Positions 34,837-42,954 of a stretch of DNA of 64,000 bases are shown in pieces. Each line of letters begins with the position of its first letter. The first letter of the stretch is position 1. Location of the stretch: assembly GCA_002712005.1 (NCBI GenBank), contig PASP01000005.1, positions 173,708 to 237,707 on the forward strand, written 5' to 3'. The notes beneath the pieces were generated by a model. It had not been told where the DNA came from. It worked only from the letters and a program-made list of their open reading frames with translations, and searched no databases. Position numbers and translations under genes: made by a program. Source of the DNA: Halobacteriovoraceae bacterium. GTDB lineage: Bacteria > Bdellovibrionota > Bacteriovoracia > Bacteriovoracales > Bacteriovoracaceae.

Positions 34837-35262
34837 ATGATACCTGAATTAAAAGATTGCGTTTTGGACCACATCGCTATTGCTGTTAATAATATTGATG
34901 AGAGTGTAAAAATATATGAAGATTTAGGGCTTAAATTTTCAGAAGAAAGAGAAGTGGTTAAAGAGCAAGCGGTGACAACAGCTTTTGCTCACGTTGATCA
35001 ACACGCCCATATTGAATTACTTGAACCCTACGGAGAAACTGGACCTATCCATAAATTTTTAGAAAAGAAAGGTCCTGGAATTCATCATATGTGCTTTCGA
35101 GTAAAAGATGTGGTTAAAACTTGTGAAGATCTCAAAAGCAAGGGCTATAAGCTTCTTAACGAAAACCCTGTAAAGGGAGCGAATAATTGCTTAGTTAACT
35201 TTCTTCACCCAAAGAGTACGGGTGGTGTCTTAATAGAAGTGTCCCAACCCAATGACAAATAA
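34837..35262 (+). CDS. VOC-family protein, methylmalonyl-CoA epimerase-like
   Basis: Start taken at ATG 34837 (AAAGGA at 34823-34828); a TTG two codons earlier is less likely. 141 residues with the paired beta-alpha-beta-beta-beta vicinal oxygen chelate modules: LDHIAIAVNNIDESVKIYEDLG (His ligand), AHIELLEPYG (Glu region), GIHHMCFRVKDV (His) and GVLIEVSQP (Glu). These four metal ligands are the methylmalonyl-CoA/ethylmalonyl-CoA epimerase set. No mutase gene is in the window. Confidence 0.85.
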   Translation: MIPELKDCVLDHIAIAVNNIDESVKIYEDLGLKFSEEREVVKEQAVTTAFAHVDQHAHIELLEPYGETGPIHKFLEKKGPGIHHMCFRVKDVVKTCEDLKSKGYKLLNENPVKGANNCLVNFLHPKSTGGVLIEVSQPNDK

Positions 35263-35264
35263 AG

Positions 35265-35298
35265 TATAATAGAAACTCAGAAGAAAGAACTGAGTTTT
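35265..35298 (+). promoter_or_regulatory. TATAAT box and small hairpin between epimerase and rhomboid-like gene
   Basis: TATAAT at 35265-35270 overlaps a hairpin AAACTCAG (35273-35280), 9-base loop, CTGAGTTT (35290-35297). This could be a promoter for the rhomboid-like gene, a weak terminator of the epimerase gene, or both. Confidence 0.35.
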
Positions 35299-35323
35299 AG
35301 AATAACAGAAAAGGAACTCTCAT

Positions 35324-36079
35324 ATGTATACTCAACTTCCAAAAATGGGACGAGTTAATCTTATTATTGTATGTACGATACTCACGCTCTTTGTCGCCTC
35401 CGCGGCACTCTCTAAAATGGGAGCTTCTCTCCCTATGCTCCTAGGCCTAAGTAGTACGGGTTTCTTTTCTGGAAAAATTTGGACTCTCCTTACCTATGCT
35501 CTTATTCCCCACAGCTTAATGTCGGCCATCTTTGATGCCCTTATTTTTTGGTTTATAGGAAGTGAATTAGAATCGATTTGGAGTACAAAACGCTATGGCC
35601 AATTCTTACTTACTACCGTCATTGGCGCAGGGGTTATTTTCCTAGGAATAGGTCTCATTTTCTTTAGTGGCTCAAGTCTAGCGAGCTATCCTCTAACTGG
35701 ACCAGGTGGAGTTGCTGCTGCCATGTGTGTCGTCTATGGAATTCTCTTTCCAGAAAGAACGATGTACTTCTTTGTTTTTCCGGTAAAGGCCAAATGGTTT
35801 GTAGCGATACTGGTAGGAATTAGCCTCTACCAAGGAATCTTCTCTCCTGGCGGCCTCTTAGCTTGGGCCCAACTAGGGGCCATGCTGTCTGGAGTTCTTT
35901 GGATGGTAGGAGTAGCTAAACATAAATTCAATTTACCAAAGTCGCCAGGACCTCAAGTTCCTCACTTGGGTAAAACACGAAGAAAGGTAAATAAAAACAG
36001 CCACTTACATATTGTCGAAGACCCTTCAGAATATATTGACGAAGATGATGATGATAAAACGCCTCCTACCTATCACTAA
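35324..36079 (+). CDS. rhomboid-like membrane protein lacking the catalytic dyad (pseudoprotease)
   Basis: 251 residues with about six helices in rhomboid order. The L1/TM2 region KIWTLLTYALIPHSLMSAIFDALIFWFIGSELE matches the family's WxxxTyxFlH...N...lw.fG.elE pattern. The active-site GxSG is LTGPGG, so the serine is missing, and the TM6 histidine region reads AQLGAMLSG without His. The conserved TM2 Asn is also absent. It is therefore probably a derlin/iRhom-like non-proteolytic member. A hydrophilic, acidic C-terminal tail (~205-251) faces the cytoplasm. Confidence 0.75.
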   Translation: MYTQLPKMGRVNLIIVCTILTLFVASAALSKMGASLPMLLGLSSTGFFSGKIWTLLTYALIPHSLMSAIFDALIFWFIGSELESIWSTKRYGQFLLTTVIGAGVIFLGIGLIFFSGSSLASYPLTGPGGVAAAMCVVYGILFPERTMYFFVFPVKAKWFVAILVGISLYQGIFSPGGLLAWAQLGAMLSGVLWMVGVAKHKFNLPKSPGPQVPHLGKTRRKVNKNSHLHIVEDPSEYIDEDDDDKTPPTYH

Positions 36080-36163
36080 ACTTACATGCAGGTATAGACA
36101 TCAGCGTTTAAAACGTGTTATTTTGGGCGCTTAAACCATTATGAATTAAAAAGAGGTAAACTT

Positions 36164-36358
36164 ATGCGTTTGGCCCGTGCTCTAGATGATAAAAAATATG
36201 ATGTAAGACTTCGCGATAAACTTATCGCTGATAAGAAATTAGCCTACTCAGATGTAGAATCTTATATCTCTAATCTTTCAGATGATACTACGATTGCAAC
36301 AACCACTGATGAAGTTGCTAACAAGTCTTCTAACGAGAGCTCTGAAGAAAATAGCTAA
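36164..36358 (+). CDS. small hypothetical protein with Ser/Thr/Glu-rich tail
   Basis: 64 residues: a charged N-terminal half (MRLARALDDKKYDVRLRDKL) and a disordered C-terminal half rich in Ser, Thr, Asn and Glu. A plausible ribosome-binding site (AGAGGT) stands before ATG 36164 and two hairpins, one with a T run, follow it. No family recognised. It is considered real because of its signals and its position in an otherwise empty gap. Confidence 0.6.
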   Translation: MRLARALDDKKYDVRLRDKLIADKKLAYSDVESYISNLSDDTTIATTTDEVANKSSNESSEENS

Positions 36359-36382
36359 GAAAATAACTGAAAAATAAGAAGA

Positions 36383-36412
36383 AGAGTATTTTAACTTAAT
36401 CATCAATACTCT
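36383..36412 (+). other. 8-bp hairpin without T tract
   Basis: AGAGTATT (36383-36390), 14-base loop, AATACTCT (36405-36412). It sits between the small protein's stop and the terminator at 36458-36501; possibly a transcript-stabilising structure. Confidence 0.4.
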
Positions 36413-36457
36413 ACTCCTTACAAAGCGACTCAAATTTGTTTAAATACTAAATATAAG

Positions 36458-36501
36458 ACCTCATGCCGATGAACATCATCATCTAAGCATGGGGTTTTTT
36501 T
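36458..36501 (+). terminator. rho-independent terminator with nested inner hairpin
   Basis: ACCTCATGC (36458-36466) pairs with GCATGGGGT (36487-36495; one G-T wobble), followed by a seven-T run. The loop holds a GATG/CATC mini-stem. Terminates the small gene upstream. Confidence 0.8.
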
Positions 36502-36522
36502 ATATCCTTTTAAACCTATGGG

Positions 36523-37203
36523 ATGGCCATGGACTCTCAAAAACCTTTACACCACCCTGAGACTACCGGACAAGCATTTGAACTCGATCGCTATTTAAGT
36601 GCACGATCTACCGCTTGGAAAACCCTCGATAAAATTCACAAAATCATTGAGCAAAACTATCAGCAGCTCTCCGAAGAAGAGATCTCCATTCTTATCAAAG
36701 AAGAGTTTGGCCCTAAAACAAAGTTTTGGCATCCTCACAAAGTTCGCTTTGAAGAGAATACCCAATGTAGCTTTAAAGAAAAATCACGTCCTGGACTCAA
36801 ACTAAAAGCGAAGAGCCTATATTTCATCGATATCGGACCTATTATTGATTTTCACGAAGCTGATGTTGGAGATACTTACCAAGTTGGAAACCCTGACTTT
36901 GAAAATCCAGCAAAAACCATTTTCAGACAATTAGAGCAATATTGGCTCGACGAGGGATTAACTGGAGAAGAGCTCTACAAGAAGGCAGAGCTTATGGCCT
37001 TAGATTTCGGACTTGAACTCAATGAAAAGATGGCGGGACATCGTCTGGGAGATTTTCCCCATGCTCTTTTTCATAGAGGTGGACTTAATGAGTTTGAAAA
37101 AAGTCCCAAGGAAATGCTATGGGTTCTCGAAATTCATCTAGTTGATAAGAAAAATCAAAGGGGTTATTTCTTTGAAGATATTCTTGGAGCTCCAAAAATC
37201 TAG
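36523..37203 (+). CDS. M24-family (creatinase/aminopeptidase P fold) metallopeptidase-like protein
   Basis: 226 residues; ATG 36523 or 36529. The pita-bread domain is recognised from IDIGPIIDFHEADVGDTY (the two metal Asp residues of the M24 DxG...D pattern), MAGHRLGDFPHALFH (His) and WVLEIHLVDK (Glu). It lacks the N-terminal creatinase domain, and the last metal glutamate is not obvious. It could be an active small prolidase or a binding-only relative. The 3' end overlaps the convergent membrane gene by 4 bases. Confidence 0.72.
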   Translation: MAMDSQKPLHHPETTGQAFELDRYLSARSTAWKTLDKIHKIIEQNYQQLSEEEISILIKEEFGPKTKFWHPHKVRFEENTQCSFKEKSRPGLKLKAKSLYFIDIGPIIDFHEADVGDTYQVGNPDFENPAKTIFRQLEQYWLDEGLTGEELYKKAELMALDFGLELNEKMAGHRLGDFPHALFHRGGLNEFEKSPKEMLWVLEIHLVDKKNQRGYFFEDILGAPKI

Positions 37204-37904
37204 AGTTGGCTCGCTCTATCCTCTTTTACAAATTCATAAACATAGAGAATAAAAATAAGTTCGAAGAAGAAATATAGAGCTCCTCCAAAGGGGGAATACA
37301 GTAGCGACCATATACTCTTCATTGTCCCCGTAAGAAAGAAAAGAAGTCCTTCAGGAATAAAGGGAATGAAGCTCGTTAAGATAATTAAGAAAGCTGTATT
37401 TTTAAAATTTTGGGATGAGAATTTCTTGGCCAATAAAAAAGTAGTGCCTCTATAGTCTGGATAGAGCACTGAAAGTATGGGTGCCATATAGAAAATAATA
37501 CCCGTGTAAATTCCAGGAATAACGAGTAGGCAAAGCCCTAAAACAAAGCTGAGAAACCAAAGAATTGACTGTAGAATAAAGCCAGGCAAGAGTAGAAATG
37601 ATTCACCAAAAATACGCCATTTTGATACTTCCCTATTTATCTTAATCGAATGAATGGAATGAATATAGAATACATTCGTCCATAGAAGTAAAACTTGGAA
37701 ATAAATTTCAATATAGCGAGAGCTTTCAGGATTTCCAATCACTTGATTTTGAAGATAGAAATTAAATAAGTCTTCAACAAATAGGAGAAGAATAAAGAAC
37801 AAGAAAACCTTCCATTCTATTTTAATAAAATCAACGGCCCGATTAAAGTATTGAGCAAATTCAGTAGTCATTGATTGATTTAGGTTGGCGCTCTGATTTT
37901 TCAT
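37200..37904 (-). CDS. polytopic membrane protein of unknown function
   Basis: 234 residues with about five or six hydrophobic helices (near 32-50, 70-85, 105-125, 128-150, 170-190, 200-222) and short polar loops. A central LLVIPGIYTGIIFYMAPIL segment is reminiscent of DUF975/YciC-like membrane proteins, but the match is weak. It lies 21 bases downstream of the short asparaginase gene on the same strand. Confidence 0.65.
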   Translation of the reverse strand: MKNQSANLNQSMTTEFAQYFNRAVDFIKIEWKVFLFFILLLFVEDLFNFYLQNQVIGNPESSRYIEIYFQVLLLWTNVFYIHSIHSIKINREVSKWRIFGESFLLLPGFILQSILWFLSFVLGLCLLVIPGIYTGIIFYMAPILSVLYPDYRGTTFLLAKKFSSQNFKNTAFLIILTSFIPFIPEGLLFFLTGTMKSIWSLLYSPFGGALYFFFELIFILYVYEFVKEDRASQL

Positions 37905-37925
37905 TCTTATATTTTCTATTCCTTT

Positions 37926-38474
37926 TTAAAAAGACTCAAAGGTTCGCTTTTCTTTATTCTTTCTCACATTAGGGAGTTCAAAGACTCGATTGTGAAAAGA
38001 AATATAAACTCCAGGCTTTAAGATTTTTGCGGCTAAGAGAGCTTCTGTAACATTTTGATTACTATCTGAATCCTCAAATCCCATTGGTTTCATCGCCCCA
38101 GTAAAGACAATAGGAGCAACGAGCTCAGAGTTATCTTTCAACTTTTCATGAACGACATTGGCCGTTTTCGCCATAGTATCAGTACCGTGTAAGATGACGA
38201 TCGGAAGTTTTTTATAGAGATGACCTTCAATTGTCTTCGCAATCAATACTCTGTCATAATCCGTCATATGGAGGCTATCTTTGGCCATGAGAGAAAAGAC
38301 GTTGAGTTTTGTGTAGGGTAATCTCAATTTAGAGAGAATTTTTTGACGAATAGAACTTTCTCTATTGGCCAATGACCCATCAAATTCATCGTAAGTTTTT
38401 TCAATCGTCCCCCCTGTAGTCATGACAATAATTTCGGTAAAGCCAGGAAGAAGCTCTGAAGTCTCTTTTTGCAT
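37926..38474 (-). CDS. short asparaginase-domain protein
   Basis: 182 residues, about half the normal 330-residue asparaginase. The N-terminal catalytic elements are intact: TTGGTIEKTY (Thr nucleophile), LHGTDTMAKTA (Thr-Asp pair) and FTGAMKPM (Lys). The C-terminal domain of type I/II enzymes is absent, and the gene ends naturally rather than by frameshift as far as I can see. Stand-alone short forms exist in other Proteobacteria. Activity on asparagine is uncertain because the missing half normally completes the active site of the neighbouring subunit. Confidence 0.8.
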   Translation of the reverse strand: MQKETSELLPGFTEIIVMTTGGTIEKTYDEFDGSLANRESSIRQKILSKLRLPYTKLNVFSLMAKDSLHMTDYDRVLIAKTIEGHLYKKLPIVILHGTDTMAKTANVVHEKLKDNSELVAPIVFTGAMKPMGFEDSDSNQNVTEALLAAKILKPGVYISFHNRVFELPNVRKNKEKRTFESF

Positions 38475-38623
38475 CTCTAAAAAATCCTCTGGTGACTTAA
38501 TATTAAGATTGAATGTGATTATCGAAGTATATCCTTATCATGCGCCTGCCCATAATCCTATGGAAAGTTGCGGAAATAATGGAAATTACACGGAGCACAT
38601 AAGATTTTTCGCGTTTTTGAGGG

Positions 38624-38653
38624 TTGACGCCTATCCATTTGCTCCCATATTAG
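38624..38653 (+). promoter_or_regulatory. sigma70-like promoter of htpG
   Basis: TTGACG (38624-38629), 18-base spacer, TATTAG (38648-38653), 59 bases before the htpG ATG. No CIRCE element is visible. The ribosome-binding site AAGGAGA is at 38701-38707. Confidence 0.5.
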
Positions 38654-38712
38654 GCTTATCTATTTATTTAAAGCATTGAAAATGAATTCACTCAATATCT
38701 AAGGAGAATTGT

Positions 38713-40638
38713 ATGACAGAGAATGTAGGAGAAAGAAAAGGAACGATTTCGGTTCAAACAGGAGATATCTTTCCCATAATAAAAAAATGGCTCTATTCTG
38801 AGCATGATATTTTCCTTAGAGAGCTCGTAAGTAACTCTACTGACGCCATTACAAAGAGGGCCACTTTAGGTAGGACAGAAAATGTTGAAATACCTGAAGG
38901 TGAAATTAAAGTTTATGTAAACAAAGAGGCCAAAACAGTAACCATCGAAGACAACGGTCTAGGGATGACAGAAGAGGAAATTGAGAAATATATAGCTCAA
39001 TTGGCATTCTCTGGAGCAGAAGAATTTGTTAACAAAATGAAAGATGCGGGTGAAACTGCAGATATCATTGGTAAATTTGGACTTGGTTTCTATTCAGCGT
39101 TTATGGTTGCAGATAAAGTTGAAGTTGAATCACTCTCATGGAGAGAAGGAAGCAAGCCTGCTAAATGGATTTGTGAAGGTGATGTCGACTATACTTTTAC
39201 AGAGTCAAATAAAGAAAAAGTAGGAACCTCTATCACTATGCATATCAATGAAGAGTCTTCTGAATTCTTAGGAGTCTTCAAGGTTCTCGACATTCTTCGA
39301 AAATATTGTGATTTCATGCCTTATAAAATTGAAGTTATAGACACTAAAATAAGAAAGAATGATAAAGGTGAAGAAGAAGGACCTAAGTCTTATCAAGTAA
39401 ATGAAACAGAACCTCTATGGCGTAAAGACCCTAGTGAACTAAAAGATCAAGACTACCTTGATTTCTACAAGAAGCTCTACCCTATGGATAGTGAGCCTCT
39501 CTTTTGGTTGCACTTAAAAGTAGATCATCCTTTTACCCTTGAAGGTATTCTATACTTCCCTAAAATTAATCCTAAAATGCCTTTTAATGAAAAGAATATT
39601 CGTCTTTATTCAAAGCAGGTCTTTGTTAGCGACAACGTAAAGAATATTATTCCTGAATTCTTAAGCCTACTAAAAGGAACGATCGACTCTACAGATATTC
39701 CATTAAATGTGTCTCGCTCTAGCCTTCAAGGGGATCCCAATATTAAGAAGATCTCTAACTATGTTGTGAAAAAAGTAGCGGAATCTCTTAAGAAGCTATT
39801 TAATAATGACAGAGAGAAATTTGAGTCTATTTGGTCAGATTCAGGTCTATTTGTGAAATATGGATGTGTATCGGATACCAAATTCGATGAACTCATGAGA
39901 GAGAGAATCATCTTTAAAAACTCAGATCAAAAGTATGTCACTCTTCCTGAGTTTTTTGAATCTATCCCAGAGCAGTACAAAGAAAAATTAGGAGAGAAGG
40001 CCCTCTACTTTGAAAAAGATAAAGCAGATCATGCCATTATCAATCAGCTTAAAGATTCTGGAATTATGGCCTTAGAGATGGATGATCATATTGACCCCCA
40101 TTTTATGCAACATGCAGAGATGCACGCGATTAAGGACAAGAAAGTTCAATTTGCTTCAGTAGACTCTGAAATCGCAAACCTTCTCGAAACTGAAAATACC
40201 ACTGATGAAGATATGAAGGTTCAAGAACTCTTCAAAAAAGTTCTCATTGGCAAAACAGAGAAAAAAGAAGGTGAAGACGCTGCTCCAGACTCGATGGATA
40301 TCGAAATCCAAAAAATCAAAGGTGCGACAACTCCAGCCTATTATAAAGTTGATGAACAAATGAAGCGTTTTCAAAAAATGGCAGAGAGTATGGGCCAAGG
40401 TGGAGCTCAAGCTTTTCCTCTTAAGAAAACACTTGTCATCAACCCAACAAACCCTCTTATTCAAAATGCTCTGAAACTTCATGAGCAGGGTTCAAGAGAG
40501 GACTTAGTGGAAAGAATTGTTCACTATGTTGGTGATTTAGCTTCGATCTCAAGTGAAGGACTTAAGAATGAAGATAAGGAACAATTTGTAAAACGTTCTC
40601 AAGATCTTATTCAAGATTTAACGTCTCAATTACAATAA
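38713..40638 (+). CDS. htpG: molecular chaperone HtpG (Hsp90)
   Basis: 641 residues, full length. The N-terminal GHKL ATPase domain shows FLRELVSNSTDAITK, VTIEDNGLGMTEEEI and IGKFGLGFYSAFMVADKVEV. The middle domain has LPLNVSRSSLQGD-like text (IPLNVSRSSLQGDPN) with the catalytic-loop Arg, and the dimerisation domain lies at ~530-641. ATP-dependent cytoplasmic chaperone. A perfect 14-bp hairpin follows the stop. Confidence 0.96.
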   Translation: MTENVGERKGTISVQTGDIFPIIKKWLYSEHDIFLRELVSNSTDAITKRATLGRTENVEIPEGEIKVYVNKEAKTVTIEDNGLGMTEEEIEKYIAQLAFSGAEEFVNKMKDAGETADIIGKFGLGFYSAFMVADKVEVESLSWREGSKPAKWICEGDVDYTFTESNKEKVGTSITMHINEESSEFLGVFKVLDILRKYCDFMPYKIEVIDTKIRKNDKGEEEGPKSYQVNETEPLWRKDPSELKDQDYLDFYKKLYPMDSEPLFWLHLKVDHPFTLEGILYFPKINPKMPFNEKNIRLYSKQVFVSDNVKNIIPEFLSLLKGTIDSTDIPLNVSRSSLQGDPNIKKISNYVVKKVAESLKKLFNNDREKFESIWSDSGLFVKYGCVSDTKFDELMRERIIFKNSDQKYVTLPEFFESIPEQYKEKLGEKALYFEKDKADHAIINQLKDSGIMALEMDDHIDPHFMQHAEMHAIKDKKVQFASVDSEIANLLETENTTDEDMKVQELFKKVLIGKTEKKEGEDAAPDSMDIEIQKIKGATTPAYYKVDEQMKRFQKMAESMGQGGAQAFPLKKTLVINPTNPLIQNALKLHEQGSREDLVERIVHYVGDLASISSEGLKNEDKEQFVKRSQDLIQDLTSQLQ

Positions 40639-40644
40639 CGATCA

Positions 40645-40683
40645 TTGGCCTCTTTAAATAATTATATCTTTTAAAGAGGCCAA
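40645..40683. terminator. perfect 14-bp hairpin between htpG and maf
   Basis: TTGGCCTCTTTAAA (40645-40658), 11-base loop, TTTAAAGAGGCCAA (40670-40683). There is no T tract after it, so it may attenuate or process the htpG transcript rather than terminate it outright. Confidence 0.55.
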
Positions 40684-40711
40684 CCTAACTTATCCTCAAT
40701 CGGAGTCTCTT

Positions 40712-41293
40712 ATGAGCCCATTAATCCTTGCAAGTACTTCCCCCTATCGTAAAGAGCTACTTGAAAGACTCATGATACCTTTTCAAACTCACGACTCTCA
40801 AGTTGATGAAGATCAATTTAAAAATGATATTTCTGATCCCCTTGTTTTGACTAAAACATTGGCCTTTGAGAAGGCCAAATCCGTTTTTAATCATAAGGAT
40901 GACTCCTATATCATTGGTGGCGATCAAATCGGCCTCTTCGAAAATCAAATTCTAGGAAAGCCCAAAACCAAAGAAAATGCTGTCGTCCAGCTCAGAAAGC
41001 TGGCCGGGAAGACTCATGAGCTGATTACATCTACTTGTATTCTCGGCCCCAATGGTTTTGTCTATGAATGGACCAATCACACAACTCTTCGTATGCGATC
41101 CTTAACACTTGAAGAAATAAAGCGCTATATCGACAAAGATGATCCGCTCAACTGTGCTGGCTCTTATAAAATTGAAAGTGTAGGTATTTCTCTTTTTGAA
41201 TCCATTCAGACCGAGGACTCAACTGCTATAGTAGGACTTCCACTGATTGAATTATCAAAGGTCCTGAGAACTTTAGGTTTTGAACTTCCCTAA
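40712..41293 (+). CDS. Maf-family nucleoside triphosphate pyrophosphatase (YceF-like)
   Basis: 193 residues. ILASTSPYRKELLERL at the N terminus is the Maf nucleotide-binding loop in its YceF form. GGDQIG holds the catalytic acid, and LGKPKTKENAVVQLRKLAGKTHE and CAGSYKIESVG complete the family. YceF-type enzymes hydrolyse m7GTP, the general Maf role being removal of modified nucleotides. A terminator follows. Confidence 0.9.
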   Translation: MSPLILASTSPYRKELLERLMIPFQTHDSQVDEDQFKNDISDPLVLTKTLAFEKAKSVFNHKDDSYIIGGDQIGLFENQILGKPKTKENAVVQLRKLAGKTHELITSTCILGPNGFVYEWTNHTTLRMRSLTLEEIKRYIDKDDPLNCAGSYKIESVGISLFESIQTEDSTAIVGLPLIELSKVLRTLGFELP

Positions 41294-41313
41294 AGATATT
41301 ACTAGAAATTTTA

Positions 41314-41349
41314 AGAGAGCGGACAATGAAGGCCACTCTCTATTTTTTT
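41314..41349 (+). terminator. hairpin plus T7 run after maf
   Basis: AGAGAG (41314-41319) with further GG/CC pairing to CTCTCT (41336-41341), followed by TTTTTTT at 41343-41349. Confidence 0.7.
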
Positions 41350-41360
41350 GTAAGCTCTTA

Positions 41361-41762
41361 TTAGTCTAAGCAAACAACTTCAAATGAATCTACCACGTCT
41401 AACTTATCGTGATCATCATACAGAGTTCCTGCTTCAATTTGCCCGCGATAGTCTACAAAGTCCTCATTATCATAAATTCTTACAACCGCTTTAGGTCCAA
41501 CTTCAATAAAGTTGATATCTTTTTCAATATCAAGTCCTAAAACATGGTCGATATCACTTACTGAAGAGTTTCCTAGCATATTTAGGATGATGAAATCATG
41601 GGTCTTATCCATATGAAAGCGAGCAAAACATCCCAAGGTTGCCCTTTGGTCATCTACAGACATATCTGTTCCTGCTTCACTCCAATAGGCTTCTCCACTT
41701 ACGTAAGCAGATGCTGTAGTTGTAAAACTTAGTGCTAAAAATAAACTCATTAATTTCTTCAT
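41361..41762 (-). CDS. small secreted protein of unknown function
   Basis: 133 residues with a clear signal peptide (KKLMSLFLALSFTTTASA). The mature part (~114 residues) is acidic with two cysteines (in LGCFARF and at VVCLD near the end) that could form a disulfide. No family recognised. It stands alone, with a convergent terminator of maf downstream. Confidence 0.7.
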   Translation of the reverse strand: MKKLMSLFLALSFTTTASAYVSGEAYWSEAGTDMSVDDQRATLGCFARFHMDKTHDFIILNMLGNSSVSDIDHVLGLDIEKDINFIEVGPKAVVRIYDNEDFVDYRGQIEAGTLYDDHDKLDVVDSFEVVCLD

Positions 41763-41916
41763 AACAATTCCTTAGTAGATAAAACGTTAAAATTTGCCAT
41801 CCGTTGGATAACTTCTTGATTGATATCCATGCTAAGGGATGAAGAGATTTCTGTAGTCTACGATTAATGAAGAAAATGTGTAAATTTATCCAATGAATTT
41901 AAAAGAAGCAAAGACT

Positions 41917-42489
41917 TTAGGGTTTAATGAGGGGATCGATTTTGAGTTCTATTTGTTCCGTGATGTATTGGATTTGTTTTGAATTAAGTTTCTTACGCCA
42001 GTAATTAAGTTCAGTAAAAATACTATCGTATTGTTTTGCGATATCTGCAATATGCCTCTCTTCTCTTTCAAAGTAAGGTACTTCTACATCCCAACCATAT
42101 CCCCATCTCCAAGGAAATCCTGTTTGGGGTGCGCCACCAATTTCAACTCCAATTTCCATAAGTTCAGCTTGAGACTTATTCGTTACTTTCTCTACGCATT
42201 GACGTAGCTCTTGATCAGCGAGATTCTTTTCTTCACGCGCCCCACCAATCCAATAGGAAATATCATGAGCAATACAACAATGTAGCCATTCATTCTTTCG
42301 AGTCGAGAGGCGGCCATTGGGAAAAGAGGAGCAGCCATCTGTCTTGAAAGGATTTAGCCGAATGGAAACACCTTCCACTGAACTTGGCCCAAATAAAGCA
42401 CAGCCATTAAATATAATGAGGGAGATAAAAATAAGAAAAGGATAAAGAGATCGCATCGATCTATTGGAAAATCTATAACAAGAAGTCAT
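41917..42489 (-). CDS. phospholipase A2-like lipoprotein
   Basis: The longest open frame reaches 42606 but would overlap a small upstream gene; ATG 42489 or ATG 42456 (MRSLYPFLIFISLIIFNGC) is more credible, the latter placing the lipobox IFNGC at a normal distance. The mature protein contains DGCSSFPNG followed by CCIAHDISYWIGG, the CxxHDxxY helix of secreted phospholipase A2 (catalytic His-Asp pair), then a second helix with ADQELRQC. Its size suits the bacterial group XIV type. It would cut membrane phospholipids from an envelope-anchored position. Confidence 0.75.
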   Translation of the reverse strand: MTSCYRFSNRSMRSLYPFLIFISLIIFNGCALFGPSSVEGVSIRLNPFKTDGCSSFPNGRLSTRKNEWLHCCIAHDISYWIGGAREEKNLADQELRQCVEKVTNKSQAELMEIGVEIGGAPQTGFPWRWGYGWDVEVPYFEREERHIADIAKQYDSIFTELNYWRKKLNSKQIQYITEQIELKIDPLIKP

Positions 42490-42529
42490 TTCCCTGTTCA
42501 AGAAAAGGCCAGTCTTTAAGTCTAAAAGT

Positions 42530-42721
42530 CTAATCTTCAGGAGCAAGATGTCTTTTCTCTTTGGGAAAAGATTTTCTGTATTTAAAGAAGATTGTGTAGA
42601 TAGCAATAAGCATTACCGAAATTTCAACAACTTCTAACGCCAAAGATGGAAATGCAGCCTGGGTATTAGAAGGAATCTGCTCAACGTGGTTTAAAACTTT
42701 ATGTTGCTGATTTTTTTTCAC
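42530..42721 (-). CDS. small single-pass membrane protein
   Basis: Start chosen at GTG 42721 because a GAGGAG box stands 7 bases before it; the ATG codons nine and six codons upstream lack such a site. 63 residues with a charged N terminus, one transmembrane helix (~28-46, LEVVEISVMLIAIYTIFF) and a basic tail. Not recognised. It lies 41 bases ahead of the PLA2-like gene on the same strand. Confidence 0.5.
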   Translation of the reverse strand: MKKNQQHKVLNHVEQIPSNTQAAFPSLALEVVEISVMLIAIYTIFFKYRKSFPKEKRHLAPED

Positions 42722-42921
42722 AATTAGGCTCCTCTTCATTAGCCTCAATATTTACTTAAATTCTAGACGCTTAGAATAGCTCATTCTTTAGGATTCGTAC
42801 AGAATTTATGTCATACCGCGCACCACATTAAACTAGGATTCCCCTTTAAAGTCTCAAATGCCCCCCTGTGCTTAGGATTTCCTATGGGATTTCCTATTTG
42901 AATGTAATGGGTTAAATAAGG

Positions 42922-42935
42922 GTCATCCCCATGAC
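42922..42935. promoter_or_regulatory. inverted repeat upstream of the histidine kinase
   Basis: GTCAT-CCCC-ATGAC, 20 bases ahead of the preferred start of the kinase gene. Possible operator or small hairpin; it would lie inside the coding region if the upstream ATG at 42931 were used. Confidence 0.35.
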
Positions 42936-42954
42936 TAGGGGACTTCGGAGAAGC

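Noticed and set aside
38422-38679. 85-residue frame in the htpG upstream region
   Set aside because: Overlaps the asparaginase-like gene 5' end and the htpG promoter; no ribosome site.
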